Below are positions 12,861 to 24,476 of a stretch of 64,000 bases of DNA, piece by piece; position 1 is the first letter of the stretch, and each line of letters opens with the position of its first letter. Source of the DNA: Guadua angustifolia (Eukaryota > Streptophyta > Magnoliopsida > Poales > Poaceae); assembly GCA_036346375.1 (NCBI GenBank), contig CM070504.1, forward strand, positions 9,793,890 through 9,857,889, in the 5' to 3' direction. The notes beneath the pieces are model-generated. The model searched no databases. It was not told the DNA's origin and was given only the letters and a program-made list of their open reading frames with translations. A program made the translations under genes and the position numbers.

Positions 12861-13670
12861 TAGGGACGGACGTATTCATGCTCCATAGGTTACTTGGATA
12901 AATCTAGAATTTGTTCGCTCATCTTCTCGACTCCTAGCGTGTGCTAGTAGTACGTATATGTAATAAAAAATTTTTTGCATGCTATAGCAAGTAATAACAA
13001 GGTACGGTAGAAATTTGAAAAAAAAAATATAAAGACGACCGCTAAATGGTACTAGAATGTTTTTATGGCACTTAATCTTTTTCTATTAGATATTGATGTT
13101 TTTTGTTTGTGAACACTTTTTTTTTCCTACTGGATATTGCTTTGTGATTAGTTGTGCTTTATCATTTTGACTTGGGAATCGCTACTAGTCCGTTGACTCA
13201 CTAAGATGATATTGCCACAATTGCACTCGGCGAGGAAGGAATTCACGCCGACAGCCACCGCCGGGTCGCGCCATCTCAGATCTAGCTGCCATGATGCTGA
13301 GGAGTGAGGAAGGGGGTGCGCCTCCAGTTCTAGTAGCCAAGACTAAGAGGGCAAGAGGACGAGGAAGCAATGCAATCTCAGGTCAAGCCACTGGGATGCC
13401 GAGGATCGGGCACCACCTCTGGATGTTTCCAGAGCTATCTCAGTCAAAATGTTTCATGAGCTATTTCAATGTTTCCGTGAGAGAACGTCGTAGTGTTTTT
13501 CGTTGCAACCTCATAGATTTTGTTGCACTTTATTGTACTTCGTTGCAATCAGAGGTATTTGTTGCATATATTAATTACAAATGTTGCATGTATTATCTAA
13601 TGATGTTGCACCGATGTACGATGGAAAACTTCTCATCGAACTTCCGATTCATAGTTGTCGGCGATTCCAC
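12861..13670. other. Intergenic with a cluster of GTTGCA motifs
   Basis: Between about 13500 and 13615 the hexamer GTTGCA occurs six times at spacings of about 20-35 bp. No coding region is supported. Confidence 0.4.
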
Positions 13671-14584
13671 TGCATGGCCCGTGATCTGAGACCGGTTTTG
13701 TTAAGCAGAGGCGTCTTCGCGGCGGCTAATCGAGAGGGCGAAAACCTAGAGGACTCCCACGCGGAGGGTTTCGCGCCTATGAACTAAGAAGAACAAGCGA
13801 TTTTACCTGTGTTCGTGCCCCTTGTGACAGTAGGTGAGGGCGCCGAGGAATGGGCTTGTTGCGTAAACCCTTGCTCTCGATAAGTTCACACGGCAGCTCG
13901 CCGTTCGACACGATGACGGCGGTGGAAGGAGCCTTCGAGGCGGCCACCGTGTGCACTTTTCTGTTTGCGGCGGGCGAAAGCAGGCGTCCTCGCCAATCGC
14001 CGCCACCCGCCACGCGATCGGGCGCCGGGCGAGCGGCTCGTTTCGCCACTCGCCGCCGGGCGCCACGTGGACCGACGCTGGCCGGCGGCCGCGATCGCCG
14101 CCCGGCGGATGGCCGCCACGTGGTGCTTGGCCGGGCGAAGTGGCGCAGCCGCCACTGCGCCGGGCGCCACGTGGACCGACGCTGGCCGGCTGCGTGATCG
14201 CCGCTCGATGGTCCGGCCGCCACGCGTAAATTGGGCGAAAGCAGCGCGTTTCGCCACCGCCGCCGGGCGCCACGTGGACCGACGCCGCCGGCGGGCCGTG
14301 ATCGCCGCCGATGGCCCGGCCGCCACGTGGCGGGCGCCGGCGAAAGCGGCGTGTTTCGCCCACCGCCGCCGCGCGCCACGTGGGCCGACGCTGGCCGTGG
14401 CCGTGATCGCCGCCCGATGGCGCCGCCACGTGGGCCGGCGCCGCGGCAGGCGTGCTTCGCCACCGCCGCCGGGCGCCCGTGGACCGACGCTGGCCGGGCG
14501 GCGTGATCGCCGCCCGATGGCCCGGCCACACGTGGACCGCACTTTATGCGGTGGAGAGGGTACCTAGCGATATATACGCCGACA
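13671..14584 (-). repeat. LTR of Gypsy element 1 (3' LTR in element orientation)
   Basis: About 914 bp, paired with 24477-25396. The first 400 bp match closely, including ACTAAGAAGAACAAGCGATT and GTTGCGTAAACCC; the distal half is a GC-rich tandem array with many CACGTGG motifs. The end GGTACCTAGCG is shared with the partner. Confidence 0.85.
14050..14540. repeat. GC-rich tandem array with G-box (CACGTG) motifs inside the LTR
   Basis: Units of roughly 50/100 bp built on GCCACGTGGACCGACGCTGG and GTGATCGCCGCCCGATGG. CACGTG recurs near 14068, 14114, 14170, 14268, 14323, 14376, 14427 and 14529; other units carry decayed forms. CACGTG is the core G-box bound by plant bZIP and bHLH factors (family knowledge). 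Confidence 0.75.
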
Positions 14585-14837
14585 TAGCCGGGCTCGCCCT
14601 AGAGCGCAGCCACGACTCCTTTTTAGAACCTTCACTTAATGCACTTCAATGCTTAGTGCGCTCTTGGCGTGGCCACCACTCATGAGGATACTGGAACCGC
14701 TTTGCCCCCGCAGATCTGCGGTTTTCCTTGGGACCAAACGGCGATAATTTTGTCCTTCGTGAACTGGTCGATGTAGGGTACGCATATATAGATGCATCTG
14801 CATTGAGCGGTTCACGCTTCGCATTTTCTTATGCACT

Positions 14838-16756
14838 TTGCTTTCTTGTTCCTTCGCCTCTTTTTCCCAAAGCTCTTTGTCTTCTTCGAGCCACCATGGT
14901 GAACTCCATTCCAGCCTCTCTTTCATCCTTGACGCCGCCAGAAGGCGGATGGGGATGGTCGCAGGAAGGCACCTTTCGATACCGTCCGGGGCCACGCCTG
15001 TGTGCCTCTCCGACGAGATCGTGCTGCACACCTTGGCCATGATGGCGGGCCTTCTTCCGCCCTTTTCTGAATTTTTTCTCACCGTCCTCCATTTCTCTGA
15101 AATCCACCATCTTCACCTCACCCCCAATTCTATCATCTTCCTCGCCGTCTTCGCACACCTCGTGAAATGTTCATGGGGGTGATGTCAACCTTCCTCTCTT
15201 CGCCACTTCTTCATTCTGCGCCACCAACGACGCATTTAAGTAGTGGGGAGTTGCTATTCCGCCGGACGGATGGCCTCCGCTACATTCCCTTCAAAGACAG
15301 TCCAATCGAGGGCATGGCGCAGCGGCCGGTCAGACATCGGGATGACAATGAATCGACGCCTGGGGTGCTCACGGACGGCCAAGACGCTGAGAAGCCGGAG
15401 CTCACGGTCGAAGAGACAGCAGAGTTCGCGCAATGGCGCCCGCGACGGCAGTTGCGGACGCCGGATCAACGGAGGGTCGGTAGCCCGACTACTACGGCCG
15501 GAGGATCGGCCCTCTTCGCGGGCTGGTCCGGCCCCGTGGCGATACACGGCGACAACGACTGACGCAAGACGTGGTCTTGACGTAAGCCCTTGTATTCTTC
15601 TAGCTTCTTTACGCGACATGTTTCTCCTGCGGCTTCCTACCAACCGACCGCCATCTTTTTCCCTTTCTTGCGATAAAGAGGGCAACTTTGAGGAGCCAAA
15701 CTGGCCGGTGGCTTGTCAGATCGATCTTCGCCGGTCCCAACCGACACACCTTTTCGTCGGAGGCCCGCCGCTCGCCGACTGGAGCACGCGGGCGCCTGGG
15801 TTGTTAGGCTACTCCGCCGATGGACTCCACGGACGGCCGTGATCCGCCTCGCGGCCTCGGTGATCGAGGACGCGCTGCCGCCGACGATCGGGTCATGAAG
15901 CAGCGGCGGTCGCCGCCGACATCAGGGCTCGGACCCTAAGAGGGTTTCGACCCACGGACCAGCACCGCCACCACCACCGGCCGTGGCGGTACCCCTTCAA
16001 GGGCGGGGCACAGACGCCGCGCCGCGCGATTCACCTCCGCGCCGCCGCCGCAAAGATCGGCTCGGAACCTTCACACCGGCGCCTTCTCCGCGCCGACGAT
16101 CAAAGCGCCGACAACCCAGCGCCGCGGAGCTCAGCACCGCTTCCAGGCGGCCTCACGCCCCGACGGCGGCTTGAGCTTGAGGGCGCCACCAAGGGCGGCC
16201 CCTCGAACGCCAAGGGTGCCAACACCTGGCGCCACCGAGACGGCGGAGGCCTCACAGAGCGCCTCGCCGCCACCGCCGCCAGGCGGAGACATGTTCGCAC
16301 CGCGCCGCTGGAGTTCTTGCCCTCGCCGCCATCGCCGCTTCCACTGGCAGCCGTCGAACTCTTCACCTGTAAACGAGATGCTGCGGCACTAGGCACCATT
16401 CTTGCCGCCGCTTCGGGCATGGTGCCCAGACGCTCAACAAACTTGCCTCGGTGAGCGGCGAGCCGAGCGGAGCGGAGAGGGCGGCAATGAATCGGGCGCG
16501 GAGAGGGCTAACACGACCGCAATGCAGCAGGGCGGAACGGGCCGAGACACGGGCGGAGAGGGCCGAGGCGGCCAAGACCTCGACACTTGAATCTTCCATT
16601 GCGGCGCAATCTCGCGACCATTTGAAGAAGGCGTTCGAGCGCACTAAGAGGTGCTCGAACCCCGGGCGTGAGGTGAGTCGCCGAGGACTCGGCGCTTCAT
16701 TCGCCCATGCGACCAACCAAAGCCGCGGAGGCGTTCGAGGACTCTCGCCGCCCTAG
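14838..16756 (+). pseudogene. Antisense ORF of element 1, gypsy-type transposon domain (PF04195-like), broken
   Basis: The run FFLTVLHFSEIHHLHL then TPNSIIFLAVFAHL at about 15065-15170 has the look of the 'putative gypsy type transposon' domain often found in grass Gypsy elements. Downstream frames near 16450-16720 are Ala/Arg/Glu-rich and coiled-coil-like. The ORF lies on the strand opposite to gag-pol, beyond the integrase end. Frames change several times, so no intact product is expected. Confidence 0.5.
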
Positions 16757-17779
16757 CCGCCGCTTCCGCCACGGAAGGACGCCAGTCGCGATCATGGCGC
16801 AACTCACGCGGCTTTCAAGGCGCCCGGCCGCGACGCCGCTTTTGATCCCATGGCGGTGGTGACGGCGGTGTCGGGAGACGCGAGCAAAGCGGGCTCGGGC
16901 GAGGCGCTGGTGCACGTTGCCGAATACGTGGGCGAATCTGCAGTGGAGCAACCGGTCATGGACGTCTCCACCCCCGGCCGGCGGCGGCGAGCGAAGAACT
17001 CGACTTGGCGAGGACGAGGAGTGAAGGCGGCGGCTTTTTTCTGTTTCCCCTTTTTTTGTTGCTTTTGTTGATGAACTGCCCGTCCAGAAAACCCTTGGAC
17101 AACTTTTGGATGAATGTTAGATGTTTAATCGTTATTCATGCGTTTGCTCATTTTTGCATGCTTGAATTCACCACATTTGCTTGTTAGACGGCCGTCATTC
17201 GACTTAGCCAAGACGCTTTCTAGAAACACCTAATTTAGGGTAGCGTTTCTAAGTCCTGCCAAGTGATTTCATGCGCCCGCTGTGATCGCGAGCATAGATT
17301 ATGCGGACCACATAAAATGTAGGTGAAAAATGCCCTTAACTCGAACAAGGAACGCAAGACATAGCAAGGTCTTAGCGTCGAGTTTCCGCGCGAGATCATC
17401 GCAGGTTTCAACCTTCCGGAACTTATACCCTGATGATCGCTTAAAAATATGCTACTACAGAACGCGCTAAACAACAAGTTCTCGGAAGTGCTATTAGGCC
17501 GTAAACACTCAACGGAGACGACCGGTGCTTCAGGAGCCAACCCGAGCGCGTCTGAGCCGTAGGAGTCTTGTGTCTAATCGACACTCGATGACTTGGTCTC
17601 ACGGACGTTAACATTTAGCACATTTTCTCTTATCATGAGGAGCCGTTGGGTTTCAACATTTGCGATAACCATGCACATCTTGACCTAACTCAGGATATGA
17701 TCGCAAGAAAATAGCCAAAGAACGCGGTATAAAGCGCTTATCTTATTTCGTATGCCGCGGGATGAGCGACTTGACGCTA

Positions 17780-18150
17780 CTGGCGAAAGACGACGGAAGG
17801 CTGATAGAAAGCTGGCATCGGGCGAGCGAGCCCGAGCCATCGGGCGACCAGACCTTCGGCGGGCGACCGAGAAAGCCGGGCGCCGGGCGAAGACGACGGA
17901 AGGCTGATAGCAGCGGCTCAAGTAGCAATTTCGAGCCATCAGGCGACCAGTTTTCGGCCGGGCGATTGAAGAAACCGGGCGCCGGCGAAAGACGACGGAA
18001 GGCTGGCTGAGCGACAGCACTGGCGAAGCAACCCGAGCCATCGGGCGACCGACCTTCGAAGCCAAGGCGACCAAGAAACCGGCGCCGGGCGAAGACGACG
18101 GAGGCTGGCGGCTCGCAGCAATGGCGGCGAAAATTTCGAGCCATCGGGCG
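17780..18150. repeat. About 100-bp tandem repeat, four copies
   Basis: GACGACGGA(A)GGCTG recurs at about 17790, 17891, 17992 and 18094, each followed by GAGCCATC(G/A)GGCGACC, giving a period near 100 bp. It lies within element 1 between the antisense ORF and integrase. Confidence 0.8.
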
Positions 18151-18889
18151 ACCAAATAAGACGCAGGCCTTTCGAGGAAGTAAGCCAAGATCGTTATGCT
18201 TACCCTGCTGCATGACTGCCACCGAGAAGGTGAGTAGGCATCTGGAGAGGTATACGCAAGGTAAGCTTTAAAACATTCTAAGCCCCAAGATGAAGTGTCT
18301 GGCTCGCCTGCTTGGACCCTAAGTCCTTGTGAAATACCAAGAATTCGATCCGTGGCGCCATGTGCTCAAGCGGCGAAGTTTCGGGTGGCATTAGGTCGAC
18401 GGCGCTCATGGTGACGACCAGCGGTGCTTCAGGAGCCAACCCGAGGCGTCGGCGAGCAGCGTCGAGCACCGTGCCTAGCCCGCCCGGTCGCTCGAGCCAA
18501 GTATACCCAGCGCCGAGGATCGTCATGGACTCCACAAAGGAATTAGCAAACGACGGAACCGGCGACATTCATGCGCATATTCGCCACTCAAGGCACAATC
18601 AAGAGGAATAATAATGGTGAAGCAAAGAGTTTTTCGGACAACACCTTTATCGATCGCCAAGAATGGCCGATCACCAGAGAGGGACGTACCTCAAGGTCGG
18701 CCGAGCAAAGCTATTGGTACTTACAATTCCCTAAGGGTAGAACTTCCGAGCAGCTCGATGTTGTAGGAGTTCGACTCTCGCCGTCCTCGGTTGGCTAACC
18801 GTGCTGCCGGCCGAGATATCGAGACCACCTTGAAGGGCCCTCCCACGGGAGACGGCTTATGTAACCCCAAGCATGCGTCTCAATCTCAA

Positions 18890-20103
18890 GAAGACCAGTC
18901 ACCCACCGATGTTGTTCTCGGAGACCCGGGTGGCGTGGTACCGCCGAGCTCTCTTGGTAGCGGAGGCGGCGCGAGAGCAAAGACGATCCGCACCTCCTCC
19001 GAAGGTTGACATCTTCTCACGGAGATCCTCTTGGTCTTCTTCGTTGAAGGCGGAGATTGGCGCGAGCCGAGTGACTTCGAGAGGAGAAACGACCTCGGCG
19101 CCATACACCAAGAAGAAGGGTGTCTCATCGGTCAGACGGTGGGCGTGGTACGGCGACCACAAAGACCGCGGAGTTCTTCCGTCCATCTTGCACCCCTTGT
19201 GGAGTCGATCAAACGCCCTTGTCTTGAGGCCCTTGAAAGACTAGCGCATTGGCGCTGCTACCGACGCGTTGCTCATGGGATGGGCCACCGGCGAAACATA
19301 CCTTGGTGCCCATTTCTTCACGTAACTCCGTGAAAGCCGCTACCGGTGAACTGGGTGCCGTTATCGGTGATGATGCGGTTGGCGACTCCAAAGCGTGAAG
19401 ATCCCGCAAGATGAACTTAATACAGCGGCGGCGGCCGTGATGGCTCAAGATCGCCTCACTTCACCCACTTGGTGAACTTGTCGATGGCGGCGAAGAGGTG
19501 GGTGAAGCCCCGTGGGCTCAGCGGAACGGACCCGGGATATCGGCCCCGCACCGCGAACGGCCAAGATAGCGGGATGGTTTGCAGAGCTTGGGCTGGTCGG
19601 TGGGTTTGCCTGGCGAAGAACTGACAAGCTTCGCACGTCCTCACCAGCTCGCAAGCATCCTGGAGGGCGGTAGGCCAATAAAATCCTTGGCGAAACGCCT
19701 TGCCGACTAGAGTCCGGCCGGACATATGGCTCCCGCACACGCCTCCATGGATATCAGAGAGCAAGCTGCTCCCCTCTTCCCGAGTGATGCACTTCAGTAG
19801 AACTCCGTTTCTGCTCTGGCGATATAGGTCCCCACCTACCAGAGTATAGCACTTGGCCTTTCGTGCAATCTTCTCAGCTGAGGCATCATCGTCGGGGATC
19901 ACTTGGTCACGCAGGAAGGCCAGGATAGGGTCCATCCACCGATCCTCCTGCCCAAGGGCGGCGACCACTCGGTGCTCGCCTGGGTACTCCGCTGGGCCGA
20001 GCTTTTCCCCTGGTGCTGCCTCGCAAGACTGCCGCCTTCCCTCCGGACCGGGCCGAGGCGCGGCCGCCTTCCCTCCCCGGATTGGAGGGCGTGATGAAGG
20101 CAT
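18890..20103 (-). pseudogene. Integrase of Gypsy element 1 (broken)
   Basis: Read on the minus strand: a zinc-binding part (H..H in DIHGGVCGSHMSGRT, then CEACQFFARQ), the start of the catalytic core (LFAAIDKFTKWV), and a C-terminal part with TPFFLVYGAEVVSPLEVTR. Small deletions around 19520-19545 disturb and then restore the frame within about ten codons. The catalytic DDE core between 19200 and 19456 is fragmented. Confidence 0.8.
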
Positions 20104-20178
20104 CGCCTTCCCACCGAGCCGAGGTCGCGACAGATTTTGCCGCTGTCCCCACTGACCGGGGGCGCGACAATGACACCA

Positions 20179-20685
20179 TCATCCCCACCGAATTGTGGGC
20201 GGCGATGGGCCGTCATGTAGTCTTTCCTCGAAGACCCCGACCGGAACAGGAGCCCTTGAGGATGCAAGCTGGGACAGCCCGTCCGCAAGGTGATTGTCAC
20301 GCCGAGGGATATGAATATACCCCAAACCTTCAAAATGACGTTCCATTCTTCGGACCTCCGCCAGGTACGCCGCCATGGTGGGGTCGGAACATTGGAACTC
20401 CTTCCGAGCTTGATTAATGACCAGTAGGGAATCTCCCTTGACTTGGAGACGCCTAATGCCCAGCGCCGAAGCGATGCGCAGCCCCGCCAGTAGACCTTCA
20501 TACTCGGCAATATTGTTGGTGGCCTTGAATTCGAGGGCGACCACGTACTGGAGGGTGTCACCGGTCGGGGAGACCAGGACAACTCCAGCCCCCGCGCCTT
20601 CCAGCCTGAAAGACCCATCAAAGAATAACGCCTGTGGGAAGGCAGGCGCTTCTTCTTCTTCAGAGTGGCGGAGTCCACTCGGCAT
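20179..20685 (-). pseudogene. Archaeal-type RNase H (aRNH) of Gypsy element 1
   Basis: 168 open codons with FFDGSFRLEGAGAG at the start, NNIAEYEGLLAGL in the middle and GDSLLVINQ plus HIPRRDNHLADGLSQLA near the end: Asp, Glu, Asp, Asp of the RNase H active site are all present. This is the best preserved domain of the element. A second RNase H in this position is typical of Tat elements. Confidence 0.85.
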
Positions 20686-21900
20686 TTAATTCGCCAACTT
20701 TTGACTCTTGATGGCAGTGCGGGGCACAAACTTGATGTTAAATTCCCCCAGCTCCACCGACCATTTAGCAATTCGCCCCTCTGCTTCACGGTTATGGAGA
20801 ATCTCGCGCAAAGGGTAGGCTGTGACCACGGTAATTTCCCGCCCTTGGAAATAATGCCGCAGCTTCCTGGACGCCACTAGGATCGCAGATACAACATCTT
20901 TTGAGCTGCGGATACTGGGTCTCTGCTTCATGCAATACTTTGTCGATGTAGTAGATCGCCTCTGAACGCCTTCCTCTCTGCGATCAACACGGCGCTCACC
21001 ACCTCGGGGGTGGCAGCAATATACAGAAGCAAAGGCTCACCCGCGGGGAAACCAAAGACCGGGAGAGGAGAGGTACCGCTTCAAATCTTCAAATGCCTTC
21101 TGCGCCTCGTCAGTCCACTCAAGTAATTAGTCTTTTTCAATAGTTTGAACAGAGGCAAGCTTTTTCTCCCAATCAGGCAATGAACCGCCTCAGGAGGCCA
21201 AAGCGACCGGCCAAACATTGACTTGCTTGAGTCGCTATTGGCGGCTTCATGTGCTCGATGTCCGATATCTTGTCGATTGGCCTCAATGCCCTATTGGACA
21301 CGAAAACCCAACAACTTGCCGAGGGCACAACCGAACACGATTTTTCGGGTTGAGCTTGGTGATTCATCAGGAGGTTAGCAAAGGTCTCCTCCGTGTCTTA
21401 GATCATTTCTTCGCTCTTTTGATTTTCACCACCGTGTCATCAACATAAACTTCAAGGTTCCGCCCTATCCGGGGCTAAGGTAATATGCATAGCACGTTGG
21501 TAAGTAGAACTCTGCATTCTTTAAACCAAAAGCCATCCTTACATAACAATATACACGGTTGGGGTTACAAAGCGCTTTTTCTTCGCCTTCAGCGCCATGC
21601 TAATCTGGTGGTACCCGAGTATGCATCCAAAAAGCCTGACAATTCACACCCGCCGTGGAGTCTACGGATGAGGTCGACTCGTGGCAGGGATAAGGATCTT
21701 TCGGCAAGCTTTGTTGAGGTCGGTGAAATCGACACATACGCGCCACTTCCGTTGATTTCTTGACGAGCACGGGTTGGCAAGCCACCTGGTGAGAGACCTC
21801 CCGACTATTCCCGGCCGCAGCTTTTCTACCTCCTCTCGAATGGCATCCGCCGCTCGGCTACCGCCTCCGGACCTTCTGCGGATCGGGCGACGCTGAGCGT
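20686..21900 (-). pseudogene. Reverse transcriptase and first RNase H of element 1 (broken)
   Basis: Minus-strand fragments include the RNase H-like tail with LRHYFQGREITVVTAYPLRE (20700-20930), an RT C-terminal stretch with DKISDIEHMKPPIATQ (21173-21367) and an upstream RT stretch with KDPYPLPRVD-like text split over two frames (21589-21785). Several frameshifts separate them. Confidence 0.75.
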
Positions 21901-22077
21901 TGTTAATCGGTGCTCGATCACCTTCGGGGACCCGGTCATATGTCGGACGGTTGCGTGCTTAACACGTCTGCGTTTGATCGAGGAAGGTGACGAGCGCGTC
22001 TCCTATTTGGCGCCGAGGTTGGCGCCAATGTCGACGGTCTTCGGGTTCGCCTTCACTCGTATGCGACCACCTTTACT

Positions 22078-22557
22078 TCACCGGCGAACCGGTGAAGCAC
22101 GGGTCCGGGCCTGAGGGGCTCCCGGGGAAGTGGCGTCGGCGCGACCGACGCAAGTGGTACCGGCCAGATCCCAAGCCTGCTTGTGGCAGCGCAGGGCTTC
22201 AGACCTATCCACGTTGATAACAATGGGGCCGCTGGGCCCCGGCATCTTCACCACCATGTAAGCGTAGTGGGTAGCCGCCATGAACTTGACCAGCGCCGGC
22301 CGACCAAGTAAGGCGTTGTATGGGAGGTCGAAATCTGCGACCTCGAAATCCACCATCTCGGTGCGGTAGTTATCCTTCTCCCCAAAGTGACGGGAGGCAA
22401 CTTGACCCAAGGGGAACAAGCGCGCCGGGGCCACCCCGAAGAACGGCAGGGTCGGGCGCAGGTCCTGGCGCGGGATCTGCAGCGCCATGAATGCCGACGC
22501 GGACAGGAGGTTGAGGGAGCTACCTCCATCCATCAAGCACCCGCCCCAGCCACACAT
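22078..22557 (-). pseudogene. Retropepsin-like protease region of element 1
   Basis: The frame contains MDGGSSLNLLSASAF (Asp-Gly-Gly-Ser active-site loop), then FPLGQVASRHFGEKDNYRTE and NALLGRPALVKFMAATHYAY, in the order of Tat-type proteases that precede RT. Confidence 0.8.
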
Positions 22558-22849
22558 TCCGAACCGTGGGTGCGACCACGATCGGGAGAGGCCCTAAGTG
22601 AGGTGCATTCGTGGTGGTCGCCCGATGAAGGTGATCGTTTGCTCGACCACCGGATGTCCGACCCGCCCCGAGCTCGACGCCGTGGCGCACACCTCCTTTT
22701 CACCGCTTATAAGCGGTGTTGGAGGAATGGTGGATGAACCACCATAGATATACGCACGCAGTGTGATCCGCTTTCTTTGAAAAGCGGTGGGGCGGGATCT
22801 TCATCTTGATCATCATCGGTGGCGCTCCTTGAGCCGCTTCTCCACCATC

Positions 22850-24405
22850 TCGCCCACGACCCGGCGCTTGTCTAGGTCATGGGTATTGGTTTTATGTATC
22901 GCAAGAGGGCTCGCCCTCCTTTGATCGGCGGTCGCTTCTACTGGTCGCGGCGGTCATCGCGCCGATCACGGCGTCGTTCGCTGTCCGGACGGTCGTCGCG
23001 CGCTACCATGGCGGTCATTACGCCGATCGCGGCGCTTCGAGGCGCTGGGTCTTCTTCGCCGTCGCTGCCAAGACTGCACTGGCTCCCCGCCTCAAGGCTT
23101 CAGCGCCTTCTTGACTGCACGGGACCTTTCGATGTCCCGGCCTGCCCTTGTTTTAGCCACCCTTGGGGCGGTAGGCCGCCCCCTCGCCTCCGCGCCAGCA
23201 AGACTTATGTGCGAGGGAGAAAAGCTTCGGAGGTGGAGCCGATGGTACGGTGGCCATCTTCTCCTTCATCTTCTTGATCGCGTCGCCTCCAAGGCGATGA
23301 CGGTCGATTGCTCGGAGATGTGGGGATGGTGTTGCGGCAAGGATGAATCGCCGGATGAAGTCGCTGCGACTCCTTTTTCTTGTTCCGGGCGTGGAGGTCA
23401 TCCTCCACACCGGCCGCGCTAAGGAGCCTCGAAAATTAGCGACAAAATGTCGACAACCGTCCCCACGAGTGCACCGACCTGGGAGATTCAGCAGACCAGA
23501 GCGGCGAGAACTCGTCAAGGCCGTTGGGAGGTAGTTGGCCATGACCTTTTCAGATCCGCCGTTGCCCGCACCATCGTCGTGTAGATTTGAAGGAACTCCT
23601 CCGGGTTGGTGGTGCCGTCATATTTCTATGGTCACGGGCGAAACTGTCCGGCCAGCCACGTATGGCGCACCGCCGAGAAGGCTCGCACCCGACGCCAGAG
23701 GGAGCCGAGCCGCTCATCGAAGTCCGGTCCGGGACGCGCAGGGAGCGCGAGGTCCGGCTCTTCAAGGAGTCGAGGAGTGGACCTCCTCCCCGCGGGCGAG
23801 CCACGAGGGGACTTCATTGTCGGCCGCCACCGCTGCCATGGCGCGCTCTGGTCCGGATGGCGCGGCAGACCATCGCTGGTCATCACTGCTGCCGCCGCGG
23901 CTTGGCCGAGATGAGAGCGAAGGTCCTCACGGTTCCTCGAGGAGCCGGACCGGATGGCGCGCGCCGTTCCTTGACTCCCGCCCACTGCCGAGGCCCTTCT
24001 CGGGGGCGACTCGAGGCTCGAGAGCCAGCATGCGCCTTTAGGCGCCGAGGTACGCGGTGCTCGACCGCCGGGAGTTCCTACCCGGCCGTGGCCGCATCCA
24101 CGAGACCAAGAATGCTTCGCAGCCACGGAGTGGCCGGAGAGTCCCCCGCGAACTCCACCGGCGGGTGGTCCAGAAGGGCACGGGCGGCGTGCAAGTTCTG
24201 GGCGGGGGTGGCCGCCTCCATGGCCAGCCTTCGACGCGACGGCCGCTCCACCGCTCGGGAGCAATGGCGCCGACCGCAGGGCGGGCACGGCGGTTCCTCG
24301 GGCGCGACGGCCGGAGGCGCCCGTCGTCCGCCGCCCGCGAGATCCTGGTGTTCGCGGATCCGCCATCTTCGGCGCGTGAGCTCGCTTTCGAATCGCGAAC
24401 ACCAA
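22850..24405 (-). pseudogene. Gag of Gypsy element 1 (broken)
   Basis: The clearest part is 23153-23542 with MANYLPTAL, CRHFVANFRGSLARP and, in the neighbouring frame, DFIRRFI, all typical of the retrotransposon gag domain. Upstream frames to about 24405 are Arg/Ala/Gly-rich and repeatedly shifted. Confidence 0.7.
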
Positions 24406-24476
24406 GTCCGCCGGGAGTTAGCGGAAAAAGCCAACCACTAGCCCCCTACTGGCGCTACCGCCGGCAGATTCCACCG

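Noticed and set aside
13777..14567. Overlapping long open frames on both strands, Arg/Ala/Pro-rich
   Set aside because: They are by-products of the GC-rich LTR tandem array; all six frames are open, there is no domain, and the same occurs in the partner LTR.
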